Part shown: piece after piece, positions 6,565-15,765 of the stretch | Numbering within the stretch: position 1 is the first letter of the stretch | How the letters are laid out: every line of letters begins with the position of its first letter | Position numbers and translations under genes: made by a program | Notes under the pieces: generated by a model | What the model was told of the DNA's origin: nothing | Database searches by the model: none | Seen by the model: only the letters and a program-made list of their open reading frames with translations | Assembly (NCBI GenBank): GCA_002083615.1 | Contig: MSXO01000003.1 | Location: 1 to 64,000, forward strand | Source of the DNA: Proteobacteria bacterium ST_bin11 | GTDB lineage: Bacteria > Pseudomonadota > Gammaproteobacteria > Methylococcales > Methylomonadaceae | Reading direction: 5' to 3' | DNA length: 64,000 nucleotides

Positions 6565-9299
6565 ACGAGCAACGTCTTGATCCTGACCAATTGCTGGCCC
6601 GCGTCGAGCGCGATCAAGCCAAGGCCAAACGCGGCCGGCTGAAAATCTTTTTCGGCGCAGCGGCTGGGGTCGGTAAAAGCTACGCGATGTTGTTGGCGGC
6701 GCGGGAAAGGCGCGCGGACAATCTCGATGTAGTCGTTGGTCTGGTGGAAACTCACGGTCGCGTGGAAACCCAAGCCTTACTGCAAGGGCTGGAAACTCTA
6801 CCCACTCGCAAGATCGATTATAAAGGTACTGTACTGCAGGAGTTTGATCTTGATGCGGCCTTGAAAAGGCGACCAGCCATCATTCTGGTGGACGAATTGG
6901 CGCATACCAACGCTCCCGGCTCGCGGCACCCGAAACGATGGCAAGATATTCACGAACTGTTGGACGCCGGGATCGATGTCTACACGGCGCTGAACGTGCA
7001 ACATCTGGAAAGTCTGAACGATGATATTGGGCAAATCGCCGGCATCCGTATCTGGGAAACCGTGCCGGACACAGTGTTTGAGTCCGCCGACGAAGTCGAA
7101 CTGGTTGATTTGCCGCCAGACGAATTGTTACTGCGGCTCAGGGAAGGCAAAGTCTATTTGCCGCTACAAGCCGAACAGGCGATGCAGCATTTCTTTCGTA
7201 AAGGCAATCTGATTGCCCTGCGGGAGCTGGCATTGCGGCAAACGACCAACCGCGTCGATGCGCAGATGCTGGATTACCGTGAAGACAACGCCATCCGCGA
7301 AGTCTGGCAGGTTAACGAACGGCTAATGGTGTGCATCGGGCCCAATGTGTTGGCCGAGCGCTTGGTCAGAGCCGGCAAACGCTTGGCGACCAGCCTGCGC
7401 AGCGACTGGATTGTGGTGTATGTGGAAACCCCGGAATTGGCGCGCTTACCCGCAGAAAAGCGCGACGGAATTTTACGGGTATTGCGTTTAGCGGAGCAGT
7501 TGGGCGCGGAAACCGCCACACTTAGCGCCCCTGCCATGAGTGAGGCGATTATCCGCTTTGCCCGCGAGCGAAATATCAACAAAATCGTGATCGGCAAACC
7601 CAGTCGGCGCGGTTGGCGGCGTTGGCTGTTGGGATCTGTGGTGGATGCGCTGATCAGTCATGCCCACAATATCAATATCTATCTACTTGGCAGTCCGCAA
7701 TTGGGGGACACGCAGGAACTGGAAGCCGAACTGTCTTTATTTAGGAAAACACCGTTGCCGGGCTTGCGGCAGCGCATTCCTAGTAAAACTCGTAGACGGT
7801 ATAGCGGCTATCTGTGGGCGATGGCCGTTACCCTAGTCTGCACTGCGGTAGGTCAACTGTTGTTCGGCACCGTGGAACTGGCCAATGTGGTGATGGTGTA
7901 TTTACTCGGCGTGGTGTTTGTCGCCACCCATTGTGGGCGCGGGCCGTCGATTTTGGCGTCGTTATTCAGCGTGGCGATATTCGACGTAATGTTCGTGCAA
8001 CCTCTATACAGTCTGTCGGTAGCCGATAGCCAGTATCTGATCACCTTGCTGGCAATGCTGGTGGTGGCTATCGTGATCAGCAATCTGATGGTTAATGTGC
8101 GTGCCCAAGCCAAGGTTGCCGCGCATCGGGAACGCCGCGCCGCTGCCTTGTACGCAATGAGTAAAGAGCTGGCAGTGGCGCAAAACGAACAGCAAGTGGT
8201 CGCGACAGCGGTTAAACATCTGTACGCCGAGTTCAGCAGTCGCAACGTCATTTTATTTGCTAACCCGGCTGGTCGGCTGATGTACCCCAAACAGCAGAGT
8301 CTGCCCCAATCCTTATGCGGCGCGGATCTGAGCGTGGCGCAGTGGGTTTACGATCACAACGAAATGGCAGGCCACGGTACCGATACCTTACCGGGCAGTG
8401 CCGCGATTTATTTCCCGATTCAAGACGAACACAAGGCCATTGGGGTATTGGCACTGTTACCGGTTAATTTGCGCCGGGTGTTTTTGCCGGAACAGCAAAA
8501 ATTACTGGAAACCTTTTTGCGCCAAATCGGCCAGGCCGTGGCGCGTTTACGCTTTTCAGAACAGGCCAAGCTGTCGCAAATGCAGATAGAAGCCGAGCAG
8601 CTACGCAACTCGCTACTTAGCGCCATTTCTCACGATTTGCGCACGCCACTGGCAACCATTATCGGCTCGGCCAGCGCCTTGGTTGAAGATGAAGGCCATT
8701 TGCAAACCCAGCACAGACAAGAGCTCAGTCGCGCCATTTATGACGAAGCGGAACGAATGGCGAATCTGGTGAATAATATTCTGGACATGGCCAGACTTGA
8801 CGCCGGCGTAGTGGAATTAAACAAGCAGTGGCATCCGGTCGAAGAAATCATCGGCACGGTACTGACCCGCCTGCAAAAACAACTAAGCGGTCGAAAAGTC
8901 AGAGTCAGTCTGCCGCCAGGTATTGCCATGGTGTTTGTCGATGCGGTCATGATAGAGCAGGTGCTGATCAATCTATTGGAAAATGCCTTGCGCTATACCC
9001 CTGCGGCGTCTGAACTTGAGGTGCTTGCGGAACAACGGAATATGACGATGGAAATCTCGGTCGCCGATCGCGGCCCCGGCATCCCCAAAGGCCTGGAGAA
9101 CAGATTGTTCGAAAAATTTTACCAAGCGCGTCATGAATCGGCGCAGAGCGGTGTCGGCTTGGGGTTGGCGATATGCCGAGCAATTGTCGAGGCGCACGGC
9201 GGTCAAATCGGCGCTATAAACCGACCGGGGGGCGGCGCGCTGTTCCGCTTCAGCTTACCGATCAGCGAGCCGCCGCCCTGCGTAGAGGCCGAGGAATGA
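6561..9299 (+). CDS. kdpD: KdpD, sensor histidine kinase for potassium limitation
   Basis: The 912-residue protein follows the KdpD plan: an N-terminal KdpD domain with a Walker A motif (GAAAGVGKS), a universal-stress-type domain (about 250-370), four membrane helices (about 400-500), a GAF-like region, a HisKA domain with the phosphorylated His691 (SHDLRTPL) and a C-terminal HATPase domain with N- and G-boxes (NLLENALRYTP, DRGPGIP, GVGLGLAIC). It senses low K+ or turgor and controls KdpE phosphorylation. The start at 6561 is set by the ATGA overlap with kdpC; the longer frame to 6480 lies inside kdpC. Confidence 0.96.
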   Translation: MNEQRLDPDQLLARVERDQAKAKRGRLKIFFGAAAGVGKSYAMLLAARERRADNLDVVVGLVETHGRVETQALLQGLETLPTRKIDYKGTVLQEFDLDAALKRRPAIILVDELAHTNAPGSRHPKRWQDIHELLDAGIDVYTALNVQHLESLNDDIGQIAGIRIWETVPDTVFESADEVELVDLPPDELLLRLREGKVYLPLQAEQAMQHFFRKGNLIALRELALRQTTNRVDAQMLDYREDNAIREVWQVNERLMVCIGPNVLAERLVRAGKRLATSLRSDWIVVYVETPELARLPAEKRDGILRVLRLAEQLGAETATLSAPAMSEAIIRFARERNINKIVIGKPSRRGWRRWLLGSVVDALISHAHNINIYLLGSPQLGDTQELEAELSLFRKTPLPGLRQRIPSKTRRRYSGYLWAMAVTLVCTAVGQLLFGTVELANVVMVYLLGVVFVATHCGRGPSILASLFSVAIFDVMFVQPLYSLSVADSQYLITLLAMLVVAIVISNLMVNVRAQAKVAAHRERRAAALYAMSKELAVAQNEQQVVATAVKHLYAEFSSRNVILFANPAGRLMYPKQQSLPQSLCGADLSVAQWVYDHNEMAGHGTDTLPGSAAIYFPIQDEHKAIGVLALLPVNLRRVFLPEQQKLLETFLRQIGQAVARLRFSEQAKLSQMQIEAEQLRNSLLSAISHDLRTPLATIIGSASALVEDEGHLQTQHRQELSRAIYDEAERMANLVNNILDMARLDAGVVELNKQWHPVEEIIGTVLTRLQKQLSGRKVRVSLPPGIAMVFVDAVMIEQVLINLLENALRYTPAASELEVLAEQRNMTMEISVADRGPGIPKGLENRLFEKFYQARHESAQSGVGLGLAICRAIVEAHGGQIGAINRPGGGALFRFSLPISEPPPCVEAEE

Positions 9300-9323
9300 A
9301 CCCACGCCTATTAGGTTTAGGCC

Positions 9324-10022
9324 ATGGCTAAATCTCAAGCCGTCATCGTGGTGATAGAAGACGATCCACCGATCAGGCGCTTTTTGCGTACCAGTCTGGC
9401 CACCCACGACTACGCCGTCTTTGAGGCAGAATCCGGCAAACAAGGCCTGATCGAAGCCGGGGTGCGCAAACCGGATTTACTGATCCTGGACCTGGGTTTA
9501 CCGGATATGGACGGGATAGACGTGATCAAGCGTGTGCGCAGTTGGTCGGCCATACCCATTATCGTCTTGTCGGCCCGCAGCAACGAGCAACAAAAAATCG
9601 ACGCTTTGGACGCCGGTGCCGACGATTATTTAACCAAGCCCTTCGGCTTTGGCGAACTCCTGGCACGGATTAGAGTGGCTTTGCGGCATGCAAGTCGACC
9701 GCCGGAATATACGCAAGACGATGTATTTAGGGTGGATGCGCTGAAAGTAGATTTACGCAATCGGCTAGTCAGCGTCAACGACAGCGAAATTCATCTAACC
9801 CCGATTCAATATCGCTTGCTGTGTGTGCTGATCAAACACGCTGACAAAATTTTGACGCATCAGCAAATTTTGAAGGACGTTTGGGGGCCGTCGTATCAGG
9901 AGAATCCGCATTATTTGCGGATTTACATGAGCCAATTGCGGCAAAAACTGGAAAGCGACCCGACTCAGCCCAAATACTTGCTGACCGAGTCGGGCGTGGG
10001 TTATCGATTTAAAGCGAGATGA
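9324..10022 (+). CDS. kdpE: KdpE, OmpR-family response regulator
   Basis: The 232-residue protein has an N-terminal receiver domain with acidic pocket EDD (12-14), phospho-acceptor Asp56 (LILDLGLPDMDG) and the conserved Lys in TKPFGFGEL, followed by a winged-helix DNA-binding domain (LTPIQYRLLCVLIKHADKIL onwards). It is the partner of KdpD and is expected to activate the kdp promoter; two ATTTTTA repeats at 1839-1856 are a candidate binding site. It lies 24 bases after kdpD and closes the operon. Confidence 0.95.
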   Translation: MAKSQAVIVVIEDDPPIRRFLRTSLATHDYAVFEAESGKQGLIEAGVRKPDLLILDLGLPDMDGIDVIKRVRSWSAIPIIVLSARSNEQQKIDALDAGADDYLTKPFGFGELLARIRVALRHASRPPEYTQDDVFRVDALKVDLRNRLVSVNDSEIHLTPIQYRLLCVLIKHADKILTHQQILKDVWGPSYQENPHYLRIYMSQLRQKLESDPTQPKYLLTESGVGYRFKAR

Positions 10023-10063
10023 GCGCGCCGCTTCACTGGCTGACTGGCTGGCGAGAAGCCTAC

Positions 10064-10951
10064 TTAATAGCCCGCTTCTACGCGGTTTCTGCCGCGTTGC
10101 TTAGCTTGATACATGGCTGCATCGGCACGTTTGATCAAGGATTCCGGGCTATCGCTACCTTTTAGCGACGCAACCCCTAAACTTGCGGTCAAATTCAGTA
10201 CGTCCATGCCATAAGCCAAAGTGTGCGACTCGATGTCGGTACGCAGGCGTTCGCCGATTACCATCGCGCCATCGATATCGGTGTCGCTGAGCAAGATCAC
10301 AAATTCTTCACCGCCGAACCGAAACACCGCATCACTGCCACGCACCGTGTCTTTCAACCAACTCGCCAGAGAAGACAAGGCCAAGTCACCGCACGCGTGT
10401 CCATACTGGTCGTTGATATTTTTAAAATGATCGACGTCGACAAAAATCAAGGACAAATGCTGTGAGTTGCGCTCCGCACGTTTAATCTCGCGCATCAGGC
10501 AGTCGTTAAAGGCGGTGCGATTGTTGGTTTTGGTTAAAGGGTCGGTAAACGCCATTTTCAAGGCTTGTTGAAACAAGGTGGCATTTCTTAAAGGGTAAAT
10601 CAGGCAGCACAACAGACTTTCCAGCATTTTCAATTCGTCCTTGCTGAAACGATTGCTGCGGGTTAGTTTTAATTCGCCTAGCTGTTGTTCTTCGACTTTC
10701 AAGGCATAGTTGCAAGAATGGCGAGCCATCACCCCACGTTTGAACTCTAAATTGAATTCTTCGTTGACATATTCGAAGCCGTTATGCGCAATGGTATTCT
10801 GAATTTTATTGCAGAAAATACTGATCAGCTCGTTGAATTCCAAAGTGGTTTGCAAGGCGCTACTAATGTCGTAGTGATGCAAATTGACAGCGGTTGAAGC
10901 TTCAAAGGTTTTATTGCTGACTATCGCTAAATCGGCTGCTTTATCTTTCAT
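10064..10951 (-). CDS. diguanylate cyclase (GGDEF domain), cytosolic
   Basis: The 295-residue protein has an N-terminal region of about 130 residues without membrane helices or a recognised sensor domain, then a GGDEF domain with an intact GGEEF active site (213-217). An RxxD inhibitory site (R204, D207) lies five residues before it, so product inhibition by cyclic-di-GMP is likely. It should make cyclic-di-GMP from two GTP. It converges with kdpE (41 bases between stops). Its middle third is duplicated at the left edge of the window, where a second copy carries a different N-terminus. Confidence 0.92.
   Translation of the reverse strand: MKDKAADLAIVSNKTFEASTAVNLHHYDISSALQTTLEFNELISIFCNKIQNTIAHNGFEYVNEEFNLEFKRGVMARHSCNYALKVEEQQLGELKLTRSNRFSKDELKMLESLLCCLIYPLRNATLFQQALKMAFTDPLTKTNNRTAFNDCLMREIKRAERNSQHLSLIFVDVDHFKNINDQYGHACGDLALSSLASWLKDTVRGSDAVFRFGGEEFVILLSDTDIDGAMVIGERLRTDIESHTLAYGMDVLNLTASLGVASLKGSDSPESLIKRADAAMYQAKQRGRNRVEAGY
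10476..10658. repeat. direct repeat, right copy (within diguanylate cyclase gene)
   Basis: Matches 1-183 in the same orientation with about six substitutions. It lies inside the cyclase gene and encodes the linker and start of the GGDEF domain. Confidence 0.9.
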
Positions 10952-11217
10952 GACGGTTCCCCGAGTCTTGAATCAAAGTTCAAGAACATTTAAGCCAGGA
11001 ACGTGCCAGAGTTATATTTACTATATATAACAAATATTTAAATAAAAACAGCATAAGAAATTGGCAACAAGCGGCAATTTTCCGCCGCCTGTCTGCCATT
11101 CTAATGACTAAATCCTCATCAATAAACGGAATGGCCCATGATTAAATAATGTCATTTAACACGGGTTTAATGATCCCGTATGGTGTTGCCTAATCCAACA
11201 ACATAACGGACAGAACA

Positions 11218-12312
11218 ATGAACCGTGTCACTCGATCTATCATAATCATGCTATTCGCTGCCTTTGAGGCCTTAGCTGATGGCAATTCCAATTTCGAAGT
11301 GTTCGCCAACCTGACTACCGGGCCTGGTAATGTCACGGCAACCGCCAACGACCGGATCATAATGAGCCAACATCAGTTTTATCAACCGCAGTACACGGTG
11401 GTGGAGTACAAGGATCAAACCTTGCTGCCTTTTCCGAATAAAGAAATGTCTGCGGCCGATTCGACTGCGCCGATCAAACTCGACTCAGTCTTGGGCATCC
11501 GTTCCGACAGCAATGGGATCGTCTGGATGCTGGACAACGGCATGCGTAGTGGCGTGACGCCCAAACTGGTCGGCTGGAATACCAAAACCAACAAACTCCA
11601 GCGCTTGATTTACCTGCCGGCCCCGATTGCACCCAAGGATGCGTTCGTCAACGACTTTGCGTTGGATACTAATCACAACCATGCATTTATCAGTGACCCT
11701 GCTGGCGGTGCGAATGCCGCCTTGATTGTGGTTAACTTGTCGACCGGCGCGGCGCGGCGAGTGTTGGAAGGACATCACAGTGTGGTGCCGGAAAACGTCG
11801 ATTTAGTCATCGACAATGTGCCGATTCAGGTGAAAACCGCGTCGGGCGAACGGGTTAAGCCGCATATTGGGGTTAATCCGATTACCCAGGATTTGGCGAA
11901 CGAATGGGTGTATTTCGGACCGATGCACGGCCTTAGTCTTTACCGGATTAAAGCCGCCGACTTGATCAATGAGTCCTTAACGCCTCAAGAACTCGCTCAG
12001 CATGTTGAACGCTATAGCGACAAACCGATTTCGGACGGTATCAGCATTGATGAGAATAACAATATCTATCTAGGGGACTTAGCCAATAATGCGATTGGCG
12101 TGATCGATTCCAAACGACAATACCGGCAATTGGCGCAATGTCTACGCCTGTCATGGGTAGACTCTTTTAGTTTTGGCGCGAATGGACAACTCTATGCGGT
12201 GGTTAATCGCTTGCATCGCTCGGCCACGCTGAACGGCGGCGATGATCAATCCAAACCGCCGTATTTTCTGTTGAAGGTTAAGGCGGTGGCCGCCGGCCTA
12301 CCTGGACGTTAA
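11218..12312 (+). CDS. Yellow/major-royal-jelly-family secreted protein
   Basis: The 364-residue product begins with a signal peptide (about 1-20, ending ALADG) and then resembles the Yellow/MRJP family, a beta-propeller fold also annotated as L-dopachrome-tautomerase-related in bacteria. Supporting segments are LGIRSDSNGIVWMLDNGM, VNDFALDTNHNHAFISD, the GPMHGLSLYRI stretch, and ISIDENNNIYLGDLANNAIG. The bacterial members have no settled substrate, so activity on a small aromatic or sugar lactone is only a guess. Its stop codon overlaps that of the convergent LysR gene by three bases. Confidence 0.75.
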   Translation: MNRVTRSIIIMLFAAFEALADGNSNFEVFANLTTGPGNVTATANDRIIMSQHQFYQPQYTVVEYKDQTLLPFPNKEMSAADSTAPIKLDSVLGIRSDSNGIVWMLDNGMRSGVTPKLVGWNTKTNKLQRLIYLPAPIAPKDAFVNDFALDTNHNHAFISDPAGGANAALIVVNLSTGAARRVLEGHHSVVPENVDLVIDNVPIQVKTASGERVKPHIGVNPITQDLANEWVYFGPMHGLSLYRIKAADLINESLTPQELAQHVERYSDKPISDGISIDENNNIYLGDLANNAIGVIDSKRQYRQLAQCLRLSWVDSFSFGANGQLYAVVNRLHRSATLNGGDDQSKPPYFLLKVKAVAAGLPGR

Positions 12313-13262
12313 AGTTTGATTTGCGATGCGCTTATTGTCCGGCCTATTGCGGTAATTTGTTCACGCAACCAACCGTGGGCCGGGTCTTTTTCCCATAACG
12401 GATGCCAAATCATCGCCAAATCGTAGTCCGGCAAACTGACCGGCACCGGCAATACTTCCAGGGGTACCAGTTTCTGAAACGCTATGGCCAAGCGGTAGGG
12501 TAAAGACAAAATCATATTGGACTGGGCAACGATTAAGGGTGCCGACAAAAAATGCGGCACGATGAAATTAATCCGCCGCTCCAAGCCCAACTCCAGCAAT
12601 TTCTCATCGATCACGCCCAACTTATCGCCGGTTCTGGAGATTAGCATGTGCGTCTCCGCCAAATACGCCTCCAAAGAGGGCGCTGCTTTGATCTTTGGAT
12701 AATCCTGCCTGACGACACAAGCCATGCGATCCATAAATAAATGTTCGCTGTGCAAATGCGCAGGCGGATTCAGTACCGAAGCAAAACCCAACACCACATC
12801 CAGACTACCGTTTTCTAACTGCGGCAAAGGAAAAACAGATTCCGTCCGCTTGACATGAATAGCCACACCCGGCGCCGACTGCTCAATTAATTTCGACAAC
12901 TCCGGCAAGATTAGAAACTCCATGTAGTCGGTGGCGGCGATGGTGAAACGGCGCTGACTGGATGCTGGATCGAAGGCCTGGGGTGCCTCTAGCAAGCGTT
13001 CCATTTCCTGTAAAAGACTGCGTACCGGCTCCACTAATGCCAGCGCCAATGCAGTGGGCTGCATGCCTGAGGGAGATTTAACCAAGACCGGATCGTTCAA
13101 TTGCTGACGCAAGCGATGCAAGGTATGGCTCATCGCCGACTGGGTGACGAACATACATTCCGCCGCGCGGGTGACATTGCGCTCGCGCATCAATGTATCG
13201 AAAGCCAGTAACAGATTTAAGTCGAAAGTACGTAGATTAGCCAAATGGATGTTCCTCAACAA
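12309..13262 (-). CDS. LysR-family transcriptional regulator
   Basis: The 317-residue protein has an N-terminal winged helix (RNVTRAAECMFVTQSAMSHTLHRLR, about 28-53) and a C-terminal ligand-binding domain. The opening LRTFDLNLLLAFDTLMRERN resembles the NodD/PnbR/LeuO-like branch of LysR proteins. No ATG is available at the right place; translation probably begins at TTG 13262 or the adjacent TTG. It converges with the Yellow-like gene, whose stop it overlaps. Its inducer and targets are unknown. The MITE at 13326 lies just upstream, within or near its promoter. Confidence 0.85.
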   Translation of the reverse strand: MLRNIHLANLRTFDLNLLLAFDTLMRERNVTRAAECMFVTQSAMSHTLHRLRQQLNDPVLVKSPSGMQPTALALALVEPVRSLLQEMERLLEAPQAFDPASSQRRFTIAATDYMEFLILPELSKLIEQSAPGVAIHVKRTESVFPLPQLENGSLDVVLGFASVLNPPAHLHSEHLFMDRMACVVRQDYPKIKAAPSLEAYLAETHMLISRTGDKLGVIDEKLLELGLERRINFIVPHFLSAPLIVAQSNMILSLPYRLAIAFQKLVPLEVLPVPVSLPDYDLAMIWHPLWEKDPAHGWLREQITAIGRTISASQIKL

Positions 13263-13306
13263 ATTCTAAAGATATGGTTGAAAATAACTTCCCGCAATCC
13301 GAATGC

Positions 13307-13509
13307 TGGTTCCCACGCAGAGCATCACTGAGTTTAAGTTAAGCCGTCATACCGGCAGGGATTGCCGGTATCCAGTTCACAAGGATGTGAAAGGCCTTCG
13401 CCGTCCTTGGCTTCTGGGTTCCGGCACCCGCTAGAGCACGAAGTGAATCCCTGCCGGAACGACGTGTTTTTTCTTAACTTAATGGCAGTGACGCAGAGCA
13501 TGGGAACCA
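13307..13509. repeat. short intergenic palindrome interrupted by a MITE
   Basis: TGGTTCCC (13307-13314) and GGGAACCA (13502-13509) are the arms of a palindrome. Removing the insertion and one copy of the 11-base duplication restores a 27-base imperfect palindrome. Palindromes of this GTTCCCACGC type are familiar as dispersed intergenic repeats in gammaproteobacteria; other copies were not seen in this window. Confidence 0.6.
13326..13490. mobile_element. 165-bp MITE with 18-bp terminal inverted repeats and 11-bp target duplication
   Basis: The element begins CACTGagtTTAAGTTAAG and ends with the reverse complement of CACTGccaTTAAGTTAAG, giving 15 matches of 18. It is flanked on both sides by the identical 11-mer ACGCAGAGCAT (13315-13325 and 13491-13501). 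Inside is another long inverted repeat (13345-13363 with 13446-13464, two mismatches). It is too short to encode a transposase, so it must be mobilised in trans. The 11-bp duplication and TTAAGTTAA-type ends suggest an IS4-family parent; that is inference. Confidence 0.8.
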
Positions 13510-13747
13510 TCAGTGAATTCGGCTGCATACTAAACAAAATCGATGCTGGTCGGTATGAATAGTCTTGATGATAGCGGATGAAATTTCACCATTTCACAGT
13601 TCAACCCATTCCCCCTAACTTATACCGCGAGCGTGTCGACCAGCCACTAGGTTTTTACTCCCCCAAGGGTAGCTTTCGGTTGGCGACACGCCAAACGTTC
13701 AATGGCAACTGCCGTTTACCAAAACATATTTCGGGGGGATTCTATCC

Positions 13748-14500
13748 ATGTCTGCACAAATTCCAATTTCTACGTTCAAGCCCTACCGGGGCGAGAAAGC
13801 CAGGCTGGCAAGGGCCTACGACTATCTGATTCTGGTCTTGGCTTTATTTCTGTTCATCGGCTCGTTTCATCTGCATTTTGCCCTGACCGTCGGCGATTGG
13901 GACTTCTGGGTTGATTGGAAAGACCGGCAGTGGTGGCCATTGGTCACACCTTTAATCGGCATTACCTTTCCCGCCGCCGTGCAGGCGGTGCTGTGGGATA
14001 AGTTTCGTTTGCCGCTGGGTGCCACCCTGTGCGTCGCCGCCTTGTTGATCGGTACCTGGGTGACCCGCGTGTTTGCCTACCACTATTGGAACTATTTCCC
14101 CATCAATATGGTGCTGCCCGCGACGATGATTCCGGGCGCCTTGGTATTGGACACCTTGCTGATGTTAACCAATAGCTTGACCATCACTTCGATTTTCGGC
14201 GGCGGCGCGTTTGCGCTGCTGTTTTACCCGACCAACTGGCCGATATTTGGGATGTTCCATCAACCGGTCGAAGTGGCCAACAGTCAGCTGACGATCGCCG
14301 ATTTGTTCGGTTTTCAATATATCCGTACCGGCATGCCGGAATACCTGCGCATCATCGAGCGCGGCACATTACGGACATACGGCCAGTACGCGACACCGCT
14401 GTCGGCCTTCTGTTCGGCTTTGCTGTGTTCGTTGATGTATCCGTTGTGGTGGCATATCGGCAAGTGGTTTGCCACTACCCGTTACTTGAGCAAAATTTAA
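13748..14500 (+). CDS. pxmA: PxmA/PmoA-like subunit of copper membrane monooxygenase
   Basis: The 250-residue membrane protein matches the PmoA/AmoA family: LTVGDWDFWVDWKDRQWWP near residue 39, multiple membrane helices, and the GTLRTYG stretch near residue 208. The order A-B-C in this operon is that of the divergent pxmABC type described in gammaproteobacterial methanotrophs, whereas pmo and amo operons run C-A-B. That order is the basis for calling it pxmA. The start at 13748 is preceded by a G-rich ribosome site. The natural substrate of Pxm enzymes is not settled; a role under oxygen limitation has been proposed. Confidence 0.9.
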   Translation: MSAQIPISTFKPYRGEKARLARAYDYLILVLALFLFIGSFHLHFALTVGDWDFWVDWKDRQWWPLVTPLIGITFPAAVQAVLWDKFRLPLGATLCVAALLIGTWVTRVFAYHYWNYFPINMVLPATMIPGALVLDTLLMLTNSLTITSIFGGGAFALLFYPTNWPIFGMFHQPVEVANSQLTIADLFGFQYIRTGMPEYLRIIERGTLRTYGQYATPLSAFCSALLCSLMYPLWWHIGKWFATTRYLSKI

Positions 14501-14512
14501 GGAACAGCCAAC

Positions 14513-15751
14513 ATGAAAACCCATTTTAAATCTTGGCTGTTAGCCTTAATCGCTCTCACGGTATTGTCCGGTTTGCCTATGTCGTCCGCTCAGGCTCATG
14601 GCGAAAAGGCCTTGGAGCCCTTCATCCGCATGCGCACCATTCAGTGGTACGACGTGCAGTGGTCCACGCAAAAATTCAACGTCAACGATGAAGTCAGCGT
14701 CAGCGGCAAGTTTCATGTCGCCGAGGACTGGCCAGTCAGTGTGCCCAAGCCGGAAGCCAGCTTTTTGAATATTTCCACCCCAGGGCCGGTACTGATTCGC
14801 ACCGAGCGCTACCTGAACGGCAAGCCCTGGACCAACTCGGTCGCCTTGCAACCGGGCGGTGACTACGATTTTAAAGTGGTCATGAAAGGCCGCTTGCCAG
14901 GGCGCTACCACATCCATCCGTTTTTCAATTTAAAGGATGCCGGGCAAGTGATGGGGCCAGGCGTTTGGCTGGAAATCGGTGGGAATCCCAGCGACTTTAG
15001 CAACACTATCAAAACCATCAACGGTGAAATGATCGATATGGAAAGTTTCGGTTTTGCCAATGGTGTGTTTTGGCACCTGTTTTGGGGGGTATTGGCGGCT
15101 GCTTGGCTGTTATGGTGGGTGCGCCGGCCATTATTTATCAGCCGTTACCGCATGCTGGATGCCGGCTTGGAACATGAACTGATTACGCCACAGGATAAGT
15201 TGATTGCCAAGGTGGTGTTGGTCAGCGTGCCGGTTTTGGTGTTGGTGCTAAATAGCGTAACCGCAAGCCGTTATCCGGATGTCATTCCGTTGCAAGCCGG
15301 CTTGGATCAAATTCTGCCGCTACCGGCGCAAGTCAATGCCGGCACAGTCAATGTGGACACGCTAAAAGCGGAATACAACATCGCTCAGCGCGCCATGGTG
15401 TTGCAGGTCAAGGTCGATAACCGTAGTCAAGGTGCGGTGCGGATCGGCGAATTCGCCAGTTCGAACGTGCATTTTCTAAATGCCGATGCGGCCGATGTCG
15501 GTTACAACCCCGGCAAGGATGATGTCAGCAACAATGGCCTGAGCCTGGATAATGCTTCACCCATAGAGCCCGGCGAACAACGCACTGTCACCATCGAAGT
15601 GCGCGATGCCGCCTGGGAGTCCGAGAAATTGGATGGCCTGATTCGGGATGCGGATTCCCGATTAGGCGGCTTGCTGTTTCTTTACGACGACATGCTGGGC
15701 AAACGCTATATCTCCAGCATTTCCGCTGCCGTCATTCCCAAATTCATTTAA
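14513..15751 (+). CDS. pxmB: PxmB/PmoB-like subunit, copper-binding
   Basis: The 412-residue protein has a signal sequence (1-28, SSAQA) so that the mature chain would begin with His29 in HGEKALEPF, matching the N-terminal copper ligand of PmoB. The other ligands are the pair His133 and His135 in GRYHIHPFFN. A periplasmic cupredoxin-like domain is followed by two membrane helices (about 185-205 and 235-255) and a second cupredoxin-like domain. All three histidines of the PmoB copper site are thus present. An AAGGA ribosome site sits 12 bases after pxmA, consistent with co-translation. Confidence 0.92.
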   Translation: MKTHFKSWLLALIALTVLSGLPMSSAQAHGEKALEPFIRMRTIQWYDVQWSTQKFNVNDEVSVSGKFHVAEDWPVSVPKPEASFLNISTPGPVLIRTERYLNGKPWTNSVALQPGGDYDFKVVMKGRLPGRYHIHPFFNLKDAGQVMGPGVWLEIGGNPSDFSNTIKTINGEMIDMESFGFANGVFWHLFWGVLAAAWLLWWVRRPLFISRYRMLDAGLEHELITPQDKLIAKVVLVSVPVLVLVLNSVTASRYPDVIPLQAGLDQILPLPAQVNAGTVNVDTLKAEYNIAQRAMVLQVKVDNRSQGAVRIGEFASSNVHFLNADAADVGYNPGKDDVSNNGLSLDNASPIEPGEQRTVTIEVRDAAWESEKLDGLIRDADSRLGGLLFLYDDMLGKRYISSISAAVIPKFI

Positions 15752-15765
15752 TTCAGGAGTAGAAC

